Positions 9,589-19,400 are shown, counted from the stretch's first letter. The stretch: 20,214 nucleotides of DNA from Pelargonium cotyledonis (GCA_036897625.1 JAYMTA010001389.1:1-20214); one strand, 5' to 3'. Made by a program: numbers and translations. Notes: generated from the letters alone by a model not told the origin.

Positions 9589-10062
9589 GCATTTTCTCTT
9601 CTCGGTCTCTTTCTCTCTGCACAGCTAGGGTTTCTTTTCCTTTACTTCGCAATCTAGGACACTACTTCACTGGTATGTTTCTTCGATTATAATTTAATGT
9701 GGATACATAAATGGTTTCTTCGTTGCAATTCGTGTAGATCTTGATTTTTTTTTACTCATTGGTTTTAGTATCGATTTTCCGTCCGTGTGTTTGGAATCGG
9801 CTGTAATGCCGCAGTTGTATGTTGTCCGTTTTCTGTTTGGTTGCCGAGAAAAGTTTTTGAAATAATGGGAATGAGTTTTTCTGATAAATATGTAAGAATG
9901 GGAATCCCAATTCGACCAGCCCCAGTTGAGAATACTGTACATCTGCTTTGAACTGTGGGAAATTTGGGATTGACTGATTTTATTTAGTTACTTTTTCTCC
10001 ATTCTGTCAGCAAACGGACAGAAAGTTTGGAAATTTAGATATATATCTGTGTCAGCAGTGGT
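9589..10062 (+). repeat. Duplicated 5' gene segment, copy 2 (RING gene)
   Basis: This is the partner of 2991-3432. It carries the same telo-box AGGGTTT (9627-9633), the same exon 1 sequence and the same donor CACTG|GTATGTTTCTTCGAT (GT at 9673-9674). The intron-internal phrases CTGTAATGCCGCAGTT and TTGCCGAGAAAAGTTTTT also recur. An insertion of about 60 bases relative to copy 1 (around 9862-9920) separates the two homologous halves. Confidence 0.9.
9597..9672 (+). promoter_or_regulatory. Non-coding first exon of the RING gene with telo-box
   Basis: The presumed 5' UTR exon ends at donor GT 9673-9674. The likeliest acceptor is GGTGCAG at 10195-10201, which gives a 529-base intron, nearly equal to the 525-base first intron of mL43. 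Exon assignment rests on similarity to the mL43 leader and on splice consensus; no transcript evidence is available here. Confidence 0.6.
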
Positions 10063-10228
10063 TTTTGAGTATTGGATTTTAGACAATTCTTGACCCAACC
10101 TCTGCTTTTAGTACTGAAATATATGACTCATATTTTGTTTGATTTGAGCTGTTTCAGTTTTTGTGGTAATGGATGAAATAACAAAGTTTTTGTTGGTGCA
10201 GAGAAATAAGAGGAAGCAATCACAGAAG

Positions 10229-10399
10229 ATGAATTCTCAATTCTGGGAGGGATTTGGCTATTGATGTTGGGTAGTTTTGTTGTTTGTACTTTATTTTCTT
10301 CAAGAGACTCAACTTGCAAGATTAATATTGGTGATAACATTACTGGCGACAGGGATGACAATGATGACTAATGTTATGGTGATGGGTCAGATGCAGTGA
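10229..10399 (+). promoter_or_regulatory. Chain of four overlapping upstream ORFs
   Basis: In the predicted leader, four short ORFs follow one another, each sharing one base with the next. uORF1 10229-10264 (11 aa) ends in TGATG; uORF2 10264-10371 (35 aa, acidic C-terminus GDRDDNDD) ends in TAATG; uORF3 10371-10382 (3 aa) ends in TGATG; uORF4 is 10382-10399 (5 aa). All precede the main ATG at 10486. Stop/start overlaps of this kind permit termination-reinitiation, so strong translational control is plausible but unproven. Confidence 0.6.
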
Positions 10400-10449
10400 C
10401 TAGTTTTTAAGGGGCTGGTCTGATCACATGCTCTGTTAATAATACATGC

Positions 10450-10455
10450 ATGTAA
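10450..10455 (+). promoter_or_regulatory. AUG-UAA minimal upstream ORF
   Basis: ATGTAA, a start codon followed directly by a stop, lies 30 bases before the main ATG at 10486. It is nested within another short uORF (10446-10460) and follows one at 10428-10439. In Arabidopsis NIP5;1 an AUGUAA in the leader causes boron-dependent ribosome stalling; whether it does so here is inference. Confidence 0.5.
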
Positions 10456-10485
10456 GCTGAAGGAAGTAACTGTTAATATAGAGTA

Positions 10486-13400
10486 ATGGCTATTGCCGGT
10501 CTACACAATGTATCTATTCTTGATTCTTCTTTCCTTAGAGAGTCTCAGTCTCAAGCATCAAGGCAGCATGGGGATGAAAGAAGACCAAGCACCCGGGCAT
10601 CTTCGCTCTTGCAAATGTGGCGGGAGATCGAGGATGAACATGTGGTGAGCCGTGCTCAAGACGGATACAGTGAGATGCTGCAGCAACGAAGGAATGATGA
10701 GTCTGTTGCTAACCTCTCAACAGCTGATGTTCCTCAAAATCGTGGCACTGAGCAAAGGGGTGCTCCAGAAGATCAAGGACTTGGTCGGAATGTAGATGGG
10801 TCGTGGACTCGTGATCTGAGTGGGACAGATCATGAGCATGAGATTCGGAATAACTCTATATCTGGTTGTTCTGATGATTTTGGGGAAGTCGAAAGGGAGA
10901 GAGTTCGGGAAATTTTCCAGGAATGGATGGACAGCAGCGGGAGGGGACAAGCATCTTATGTCTCCCACATGAACAACAATTCAAGGGCGGAATGGCTTGG
11001 TGAAAATGAGCAGGAAAGGGTGAGAATTATTAGGGAATGGGTACAGATGAACTCTGAGCAGAGAGGTGCTAGCCGTGACGGTAGGGAAGAACAAGCAACT
11101 GAAGTTGGTGGTCACATTGGGCGAGTCCTTGATGGATTGGTCGTCAACCAGAATGGAGACCGGAGTGAGCATATCCGGAGGGGAAATCGTAAGTTATGTG
11201 GAAGACAGGTTTTACTTGATATGCTGAATAAGGCTGAACAGCAAAGGCGATTGGAGCTGCAAGGCTTGATGATGCTTCGGGCAGTATCACAGTTTGCTCA
11301 TCGCAATCGTATTCAGGTTATTTGCTGCAAAAGATATAATGTTGACCTTGATAAAAAAAAATTATCCTTGTGTAATTATTTACTGTCCAGTGTCCATTTT
11401 AAAAATGATATGAGGCGTAGTGATGCACATATAATTTTCACTAGTGAATCAATTAGAAGTTGTATAATCTCATCAGTAACAAAAATGTTAAGAATATCTG
11501 GCCTGCTTGCTTAAAATTCAGGCATGTATGATGTGGGTGGATGTGTAGTTCCTCCTATAAATTTGAGTTGGTTTTGAACAACTCTTTCCCTGTTTGCAGA
11601 GAGATAACAGGGACGATGTTTAGAAAACCAATACATTTTAAACACACTCATCTTGGCATCTAGAAGGACTTAGTTTATATTAAGTTTTTTTTTTCTTCTT
11701 GTTCTTGTTCTTGCAATCTATAGTTTTATCATCAGGTGTTCTCATGTCTTATTTTTATCCCCAACCTATTGATATCCAGTACATAATCATTGTGATCTAT
11801 AAGCACAAAATGCTATAAACTTTTCAATGTGATATTAATGTTCCATACTTGATGATGTTAATTCTTTTTTCAAATTTTCTCCATTTTGCAGTCATTACTC
11901 CGTGGGAGATTCCTGCGAAATGATAGAATTATTGAGGACAAGAGACCCAGCTGTATGGCGGCAAGTGAATTAGGGTTATTGAGACAAAGGCATACAGTAT
12001 CAGGTCTCAGGTATTTTTTCCCTTTATGTCATTTCCACTACGGACATTCTCATCTACAATATCAGGAGCTTTGTCCTTTGTATCTTTTTGAAGTACTATG
12101 TTTTGCCCTAACTTTGTTCTTTGTAGTACAGAAAATTTTGTATTAGTTGATTTTGGTCTGTTTACTTTTGAGTCTTCTACTTTCTACCTACTAGAAATAA
12201 CAATATAGAAATACTTCTTTCAAGCAGGGAAGGATTTTCCAAATTGGACCATTCTGCTAGTGTTCAAGTGAGCAGCAACTGTTCTGATACATTGTCTAAC
12301 AGTGACATCGGATATAACAGAATTGATCAAAATGAAGCAAACAGTGCCCTTGAGGTACTCAACGAATTTCATGAATCTTCTGTGCCTGATAACCCTGAAA
12401 GCAATAGTTGTGGCTTAAATGATGGTAGAAGTGATCTGGAGTGTGGTAACAATGTTCAAGACATAAGTTGGCAGGAATCTTATACTCATGTAAGGGAGTG
12501 GCAGGAAGAAGATTCAGACGATGGAACAAGAGATTGGCTACCTTCACCCAGTGTTCAATTTGTTGAAAGAAGTGATAATACTAGACAAAACTTGGATGGA
12601 AACTGGCAGGAAACATCTAGTATTGTCTGGTCAGAAGAAACATTGCAAAATCTAGACAGAGAAAATAGTCATCCGCCAGAATCTGGCCAAGAACCGTATG
12701 AACAAACCGAGCCAATTGATTGGCTACCTTCTGCCAGTGTTGAATTTGTTGAAAGGAATGATGATACTAGACAACATAGTCATCTGCGAGAAGCTGGCCG
12801 AGTTATTTATGAACAATCTGACCCAGTCAGTGATGTCAGTACTGTCAATGGTCATACAGACAATGTAGAAGGAACTACAATGGGAGACGTGAATTGGCAA
12901 GAATTCGCTGCTCAAGCAGAAGAGCAGGAAGAACAAGTGGAAAATGAGGAAACCGACTGGCATGGAGCAGGTATTGAATATAATGAATGGAGAAATGGTG
13001 TTGGAGAGAATATGGATGCTAATCAGCAGGGGAGGACTGGCAATGAATGGTCCCAGGAGTTGTTGGCTAGTGAAGACAGAGAAGACGTGTATATGCAAGA
13101 AGTGCCTGAAGTGTGGCATGAGGATGGTAGCTTTCAGGAGGCCGTGCAAAGTTGGTTGCAAGGACCTTCTGATCAGCAGGCTGTTCCAGTTGGAAGGGTT
13201 GATACCTTGTATTTTCCCGAGGACGATAATGCCAACAGTACAGAACTCAGGGAACTCTTAAGCAGGTAGTATTTAAGTTACTGAATAGCGGTTGCTTTTT
13301 TACCAAGTTCTTTCATAAGATCAGATGTTCATGGATTTTTTTTCTCATCTTGTAGGAGGCGTGTCTCTAGTCTTCTTCATAGTGGTTTCCGCGAGAGTCT

Positions 13401-14922
13401 TGACCAGTTGATACAATCATACGTGGAAAGGCAAAGTCGAGCTCCTGTTGACTGGGAGCTGCATGGAACAATATTGCCTACTCCATCAGGAGAGCAAGAT
13501 TCGGAGCAGCGGAGAAGGGACCAGACCGACGCTAATGGTGTTGTTGCTGGAAATTCTTCACTTGCTCTACCTTCACCGATGATGCTCCCTGTTCATTCTA
13601 TCTGGGACAATGATTCACATAATGATAATTGGCAGCAGCATGACGTGCATCATCGCTTGGGAATTGTGGGTCCCTTTTATACTCTAACTTATCTCTTCAA
13701 ACATTATATCTTCTTTTTAATACGAGTAACTATGATAAATTTGATCCATCCTGTATGTAATAGATCGTTTGAGTAATTCTTTTAGTTTAGCATCAAATGG
13801 CTTTTCATTCTAGTTAAATACTTTTTAGATATATATAAATAAGTCATATGTAATTTCTTTGCTTGTCCTTGATAAGAAATATCTATAATTCGGGCTACCC
13901 TACATCTCCAACTTATTTTTAGTGGAGGAGTTTTAAAACTTATGTAATTTTTCTAAATATTGAACTATTTTGTGCAGGAGTGGGATATCCTTAATGATCT
14001 GAGAATTGATATGGCTAGACTACAGCAGAGGATGAATAATATGCAAAGGATGCTAGAGGCCTGCATGGATATGCAGCTTGAGTTGCAACGCTGCATAAGA
14101 CAAGAAGTTTCTGCAGCTCTGAATCGGTCTTCCAGTTCACAAGGTTTGTATACTTTCACTTGATATTGTGCTAAATTGATGATCTATTCCATATGCTGAA
14201 GGTAGGGGATGGGGGTTTAGTGTAAGAGACCGACTCAAACTCTGACTGGACTCAATATTAAATAAATGAAGTGTACACTTGGATATGATGAGATAACAGT
14301 CACCGTATCAATGACAAAACAATAAAATTAACACAGTTTTATGTGTAGCTTCCTTGTAAATTAAGGCAGCATCTGCATAACTATTTCCATGCAGAAGTTT
14401 TTTTCCCTAATGTGCTTTGCACGTGTAACAGTGAACTACAAATTTGCTGTTGAAGCTAGATTTATACAATGATATGTTGTTGAGGGCCAAATGGCCTCTT
14501 CTTACACTTCTTGGTTCCTTTTCCAAGTTGACCAGAGTTACGTTTCTGTTGGTTGTTTTAATGCCATAAAATTTCCTCATTAAATTGACAGTTTGAAGTT
14601 CCTGTCATTTGTTGTCTGTAGAGGTGTGTATGGATGGTTATCCAGAGGATGGGTCTAAATGGGATTACGTGAAGAAAGGAATTTGCTGTATGTGTTGCGA
14701 CAACAATATCGACTCTTTATTGTACAGGTATGCGTTCCCAAGTTAATATCATCTTGTTACCTGCTTTCCACTCCTTAATTGTTATTGTACTGCTTTTTCC
14801 TCAGATGTGGACATATGTGTGCATGTTCAAAATGCGCGAATGGCTTGGTACAAAGTGGAGGGAAGTGTCCTATGTGTCTCGCACCAGTAGTTGAGGTCAT
14901 CCGTGCTTATTCTATCTTGTAA
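10486..14922 (+). CDS. RING-HC protein, probable E3 ubiquitin ligase
   Basis: Seven coding exons, 10486-11316, 11892-12010, 12228-13265, 13356-13665, 13978-14143, 14622-14727 and 14805-14922, join to 2688 bases, giving 895 residues. All introns are GT-AG and frames agree at each junction. Residues 1 to about 765 are polar, acidic and rich in Trp-Gln-Glu motifs, with an internal duplication near 419-500. Residues 767-815 form a probable coiled coil ([18 protein letters not shown] onward). The C-terminus holds a C3HC4 RING: C844-x2-C847, C858-x-H860, C864-x2-C867, C878-x2-C881, all present, ending IRAYSIL. This matches a plant family of large proteins with a C-terminal RING-HC; ligase activity is inferred from the finger, and substrate is unknown. 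Start ATG 10486 follows an in-frame TAA at 10474-10476, and MAIAGLHNV resembles relatives. The donor after 13665 (ATT|GTGGGT) is weak. Confidence 0.92.
12532..12837 (+). repeat. Internal in-frame duplication in the RING gene
   Basis: Residues from 419 ([19 protein letters not shown]) recur from 481 ([19 protein letters not shown]), 186 bases apart. A second block recurs too: [16 protein letters not shown] and [16 protein letters not shown]. The order is A-spacer-B-A'-B', with the spacer (about 12592-12660) lacking in the second unit. The duplication lies wholly inside exon 3 and keeps frame. Confidence 0.9.
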
Positions 14923-15277
14923 CTTTGATGAACAACAAAAAAGGAGAGAACAAAGCTTGCTTGACGTACAAGATATTGGATTCTGTTCAGTTTTTTTGCT
15001 CCTGTCCCCTACAGGTACCTTGCTTTTCATTTTTTTTCCTCTTATTCCGGGTTCTTGCCATGTTTTTCAATATACATATTGAAAGTCTGATTGTAAGTAA
15101 CATTTGACATATTTGATGGATTTTCTGATCTGAATAAAAGTTTCCGAGTGAAAGATGGTTTGTACTGTATCGTAAGAATTCTGTAAATGATACACTAGAA
15201 ATGATCCACTATAATGGATCCATCTGCAAAAACTCGAAATTTGTTATTATATGAGCCAAGGATACGTTTATGTAACA
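14923..15277. other. Convergent 3' region between two RING genes
   Basis: This holds the 3' UTR of the RING-HC gene (+), including a canonical AATAAA at 15133-15138. It then holds the 3' side of the ATL-like gene (-), whose stop lies at 15278-15280. The genes converge with about 355 bases between stops. Short open frames in it are random. Confidence 0.6.
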
Positions 15278-15839
15278 TCAGTTTGTAGCTTGTTGGATGT
15301 TCGAGTAACTTCTGCTTCTCCTGAAATCTGGAGTTTGGACCATTGATCCCGATGCTGACTCATTCTTTCGAGAACCCTCCACGTCAAGGGTCCCACGGCA
15401 AACCGGACATGTAATGTGCAAGGATAGCCACGTGTCAATGCACTCCGGGTGGAACACGTGCTTGCAGTGAGGTATGAGCTTAACGGTCTCTCGCTCCTCA
15501 AACTCCGCTAGACAAATCGCGCAATCAATCTGGCACGTGCCATCGTAAGCGAACACCGGCAGCAATCCGACAGCCGGCGGGACGGACTTAAACGGAGAAG
15601 AATGCCATGAAGAAGAGGGCGGAGACGAGGACAATGAAGGTGAGGGCCGTGGAGGAGTCGAAAGGCGTGTTGGGTATCTTGACGAACAGTGGCGACGAAA
15701 AGGGGACGCCGGCAATGGCAGGTACTGTTTGTGGAAGTATTGGAGGGCAGTTGGTCATGAACGCCGGCACCGGAACAGTACCGTGAGGTTCCTCATCGTA
15801 CAGTAGTTGCAGCTTCCGGTTGAGGTTCTGGACTTCCAT
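15278..15839 (-). pseudogene. ATL-type RING-H2 gene broken by a frameshift/deletion
   Basis: Two overlapping frames carry the two halves of one ATL protein. The upstream frame (ATG 15837-15839 to TAA 15588-15590) encodes 83 residues ending in the membrane helix STALTFIVLVSALFFMAFFSV. The other frame continues over the same bases with VPPAVGLLPVFAYDG and a complete RING-H2 finger: CAIC-x15-C-x-H-x2-H-x2-C-x10-CPVC, all eight ligands kept. It stops at 15278. ATL ligases normally have a linker of a few dozen residues with a GLD motif between helix and finger; here it is missing and the frame changes at that point. This suggests an out-of-frame deletion near 15575-15600. The finger looks under recent selection, so a young pseudogene, a sequence error, or expression of a soluble RING fragment from ATG 15715 all remain possible. 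There is no room for an intron. Confidence 0.7.
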
Positions 15840-15890
15840 AGCTAGCTTAGATTGAAACAGTAGAGTATTGGAAATGCTAGTTAAAGGCAA

Positions 15891-16186
15891 TGGGATGGTG
15901 CATAATTAGAGTGGAGTGGAGTGGCGCAAGATTAGTGGATAAGAAGGACGGTCATGTCACGACCATATAGAATATGGGGTCCACTTTTTTATTTTTCACA
16001 TATTTATTTTTGGTGACTGTTCACAATCACATATGCTCTGTTCTGCTACAGTATAATATCGACAGAGCATATACATGCACATTCTGTGTTCGACAAGCAA
16101 TGCAGTTGAAGAAACGCAATTAACAAGAACAAGTAATTAAGCAGACACGGCCGTGCATGTTTCAGTTACTATTAAGAAGTTAAAAG
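15891..16186. other. Spacer between the ATL-like and H2B-like genes
   Basis: This is AT-rich DNA that would hold the ATL-like promoter and the H2B-like 3' UTR. A GAGTGGAGTGGAGTGG triplication lies at about 15908-15923. No gene is seen. Confidence 0.5.
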
Positions 16187-16836
16187 TTAAGGGCGTGCTT
16201 TGTAGGAGATGTAGTTAGTGACAGCTTTTGCTCCTTCAGCAACCGCATGCTTCCCTAGCTCTCCGGGAAGAACCAGCCTGACCGCTCCCTGAATCTCCCG
16301 CGACGTCAGCGTCTTCCTCGCCGTGTACATGGAGAGCTTGGCCGCCTCTCCGGCCAGCCGCTCGAACATGTCGTTCATGAAGGCGTTGAGCACCGCCATT
16401 GCCTGCGACGACACCCCCAGTTCCGGGTGCACCTGCTTCAATACCTTGTACACGTACCTCCTGTACCCTTCACCACCTTCCTTGTACCTCCTAATCGTTC
16501 CTCTCTGTTTCTTCTTTGGAGCTACACTAGCTTTCTCTTGTTTCTTCGGAGTAGAATCTGTGGCTTCTACTTTGCTCTGCGGAGCCTCGGTGGTTTGTGA
16601 TTTGTCGTGATCTTCTTGACGACGGGCTCTGCTTCTTCTTCTTCTTCGGATTGATCTGTTGTTATTGATTCCTCTTTGTCTTCCACTTGAATTGTCTTCT
16701 TGATAGACGTTGGCTCTGGTTCTTCGTGATGGTCGGTTGTTTTTTCGTCGGTTTCTCGGACCACAGCCACCTGAACGGTTTGTTTGACGACTTTCTTGGT
16801 CGTTCTCTTCACCACCGTTTTCTTCTTTGGAGCCAT
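16187..16836 (-). CDS. H2B.8-like histone H2B variant, apparent frameshift
   Basis: The start at 16836 opens a long disordered tail: [17 protein letters not shown], then an acidic Lys/Glu/Thr-rich stretch with EEEEE. That frame runs to a stop at 16567. From about 16625 a different frame continues with a Pro/Lys/Glu-rich linker. It leads into a full H2B fold starting [18 protein letters not shown] and including [36 protein letters not shown] and [14 protein letters not shown], ending at TAA 16187-16189. The long tail, YRRYVYKV and the C-terminus resemble Arabidopsis H2B.8, the sperm-enriched variant whose disordered tail helps compact sperm chromatin. The lysine that is ubiquitinated in canonical H2B (AVTK) is Asn here. 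One missing base between about 16615 and 16640 would explain the frame change; an intron is unlikely because too few bases are available. The copy is therefore either inactivated or mis-sequenced. Confidence 0.85.
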
Positions 16837-16884
16837 TGTTGCGAATTTGCTTTCCTCGGTTTTTCTTTGTGAAAAGGACTCGAA

Positions 16885-16890
16885 ATTATA
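16885..16890 (-). promoter_or_regulatory. Possible TATA box of the H2B-like gene
   Basis: TATAAT on the minus strand lies about 50 bases before the ATG at 16836, a plausible distance for a short leader. It is a short AT word, so support is modest. Confidence 0.35.
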
Positions 16891-16899
16891 CGGTCACCG

Positions 16900-19010
16900 A
16901 CGAGGGTAAAAGGTTATTATTAGATTCGTCGGAGGTGGCCAGAAGCTGACAAGTGGATGACAGGTGTAAGCTGCTAGTCAATTGAACTTGCCACGTGTGG
17001 AGTTACTGGGCTGGTGTAAAAAGGTAAAATTGTAAGAGCTTTTTAGATTTTTATTTTACTGTGTGTCCTATTTCTTGGATGCTCGCTGTGTCAAAGGAAA
17101 AGAAAATATTTTTTTGAGTTTTTTTTTTTTTTTGTTAATGTATATGGTTTGTGGAAGTTGAATGAATTAAAGTTGTGGGAAGGAGACATGGTTGGTGTTT
17201 TATTTCGTCGATTGCGATACAACGTACAAATATACGGCGGTTGCTTAGGCTACAAAATTATGGGTCGTTCTCTTTGGTTTTTGGCAATTAAGTATTATGA
17301 TTTTTTTGACAGTAAAAAGGATCCTATAACACTGTCGGAAGATAATAATTTAGAATAAATATAGTACGATTTGATGGGTGATATCGGAAATTGAAAAAAG
17401 TTTAGTTGGGGATTTGGTGCATGTAGGAGTAGGATTAGCACGTGTGCACACATTTGATTTTGTTATTTTTTTACCATTCATAAAAGTCAAAATACATCAT
17501 CGGCTTGTGTGTACATAGACACATGCAATCGTCCATCAGACCATCACCATCTGAGAAAATTCAAGGCTTCGTTAGACTTTTGGTCAGAATCTTCGCATCA
17601 TTTTGGTAATGAGATCCATCAGTAGTAAAATAAAAAATAAAAAAAAATTGTTTGGTCTTTTCATACCGAAGGATTTGCACATGTTATTTATCTCTTTGGT
17701 TCGTTCATAAAGTTAAGCACAAAAACGACATCTAACATATTTCTCTTTTGTCCACCTGCAACTTTCGTGTGAAGAGTGTGTTGGAAGACAATGTTAAAAG
17801 ATTAAATAAAGGGTTTAACAAAAAAAATTAGCTTTTTTTAAGTTGATTCTTTAACAAACATTTTCTCATTAATTTGATTTAATTCGAGCAAAATAATTTA
17901 TGACTCAAATGCTTAAATGCTTTGTTTTCTTCCTATATAAATGTTTTTCTTGTATTTGTAAATCATCAATTTTATATCAGAATTTTATTCTCTTATAATG
18001 CCATTTGCACAAAATATTTCCATAAATATCACAATCTAAACTTTTAAAAATAAAATATGAATAAAATGCTAAATATAAAAGAAGATACATAGGAGTTTGA
18101 ACTAATTAATTTTTAGCTTAAAATAAATTACTAATGAAGTGATGATACTTCAATAAAATTCTTGTATCTGGATGGGTCGCTCACAAAATTTAACGAGATG
18201 TCATGACTTAATTGGTATGACTTAGCTCAAGCCAAAAATAATTTGAATCATATTTCTTTTTCTTCGTAAAAGAATGTCATATGTAAAACACAAAGAGATC
18301 GAGTATGAATATTTTTTTATGATAAAATTTGTGATTTATAGAGTACATGAAAACATATAAAAATATAAACATTTACACAAAGGTTATGTGTAGATATATT
18401 GAGCAGAAATGTGTATTAGGAAGCCAAATTAATATACTAATAATTACTTTTAAAAAAATTTATTGATAATTGAAACTTAATTATGAGACTACTATGAGTA
18501 ATAGAAATCTTCGTGAATCCAATGAAAGTATCAGAACACCAACAATAAATTTACTAATGGATCTTTCTTAGAATTTAACCCCTCAAGATTTTTTTTCTTC
18601 AGAACTCTCACTCCCAAGATCCTTAAAAATTGCATCCTTTTTCAAAGGACAATCCTTAACCAATTCGATAACCGCCAAATCAGATATTCGTCCGACCCTT
18701 ATTAGTATGTGTTGTCCAACCTTATTAAAACAAACAAAAATATTCATATATGCTCTGAGAGAGAACAACATAAATATACAGACAGCGTAAAAGGAAAATT
18801 CCAAGCTAAAAATATAGTGGGAAACAATTGGTTAATTACTAGATAATTATGTAATTACAATTTATTTAAATGACATCATACACTGAAAATGACCTATATA
18901 TTATTTATTAGTGATCACAATATCAAATATACAATAAAAGTGTAAAATTTGGCATTTTTTTAGGTATTATTAGCATGAAAACTAGGTTTCATTCACATTC
19001 ATGAACTCAC
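16900..19010. other. AT-rich intergenic region
   Basis: About 2.1 kb without a convincing gene. Open frames at 17149-17358 (+) and 18583-18804 (-) match no family I know. 18596-18720 is somewhat richer in GC and reads as a polar peptide on the minus strand (DLAVIELVKDCPLKKDAIF), so it may be a decayed exon or transposon fragment. The rest is A/T-rich. Confidence 0.5.
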
Positions 19011-19400
19011 TCACTTACCTCTGCATCTCTTCTTGCCAGCACGACGAGTCGATGACGATGACGATGACGATGACGGCTCATCAATAACAAATCCGACCGA
19101 TCGGAAAAACGACTCCACCTCTTCCCGGCCTGTCGTTTCAAAGAATTGCAACTCGTGAAACTTCGTCTTGTGCGAAGAAACTCGCGGTCGTTTTCTCCGC
19201 GGCGACGGCGGGCAGCTCCGAATCGCCGGTATCTTGTGATCTCGAGAAGTTGGCGTCTGACAATCTTTGTAGCTGTCGTTTCCGGCTTTGTTTACTTCTT
19301 CATCGTAACTTTTGTGTGTAGATAATATAGGAATTGGTGGTATTTGAGTTTCTGAAATATGAGGTTGCATGTTTGGTTCTACGGGAAGATCTTTAGACAT
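19011..19400 (-). CDS. SMR: SIAMESE-RELATED cyclin-dependent kinase inhibitor
   Basis: A single-exon frame encodes 129 residues, within the usual size of the family. It holds the SMR signature CQTPTSRDHKIP (47-58) followed by SCPPSPRRKRPR (62-73), a basic stretch that could serve as a nuclear signal. LQFFETTGREEVESFFRSV (84-102) is the conserved C-terminal block. SMR proteins are plant-specific nuclear inhibitors of cyclin-CDK complexes that promote the switch from mitosis to endoreduplication, often under developmental or stress control. The C-terminus has eight serines encoded by a (TCATCG)4 microsatellite, then a basic end KKRCRGK. The last codons contain a near-perfect splice donor (GCAGAG|GTAAGTGA), so an alternative spliced C-terminus is conceivable. 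Which SMR subgroup this is cannot be settled here. Confidence 0.9.
   Translation of the reverse strand: MSKDLPVEPNMQPHISETQIPPIPILSTHKSYDEEVNKAGNDSYKDCQTPTSRDHKIPAIRSCPPSPRRKRPRVSSHKTKFHELQFFETTGREEVESFFRSVGFVIDEPSSSSSSSSTRRAGKKRCRGK
19051..19074. repeat. Hexanucleotide microsatellite (GATGAC)4
   Basis: Four perfect GATGAC units lie inside the SMR coding region. On the coding strand they read as TCATCG repeats, giving eight serines. Length change by one unit would add or remove two serines without breaking frame. Confidence 0.95.

Noticed and set aside
10717..13161. Minus-strand frames of 62-145 codons under the RING gene
   Set aside because: They are antisense shadows of well-supported coding exons.
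17149..17358. 69-codon plus-strand frame in the intergenic region
   Set aside because: No family match, no promoter or splice context, AT-rich surroundings.
18196..18330. Possible second SINE remnant (TTAATTGGTATGACTTAGC then AGATCGAGTATGAAT)
   Set aside because: Box A and B resemblance is weak, and no poly(A) tail or flanking repeat is visible.
18583..18804. 73-codon minus-strand frame downstream of the SMR gene, considered as a second SMR exon
   Set aside because: Joining the SMR donor at 19018 to the acceptor-like AAG near 18723 leads to a frame that stops quickly and does not continue the SMR family end.
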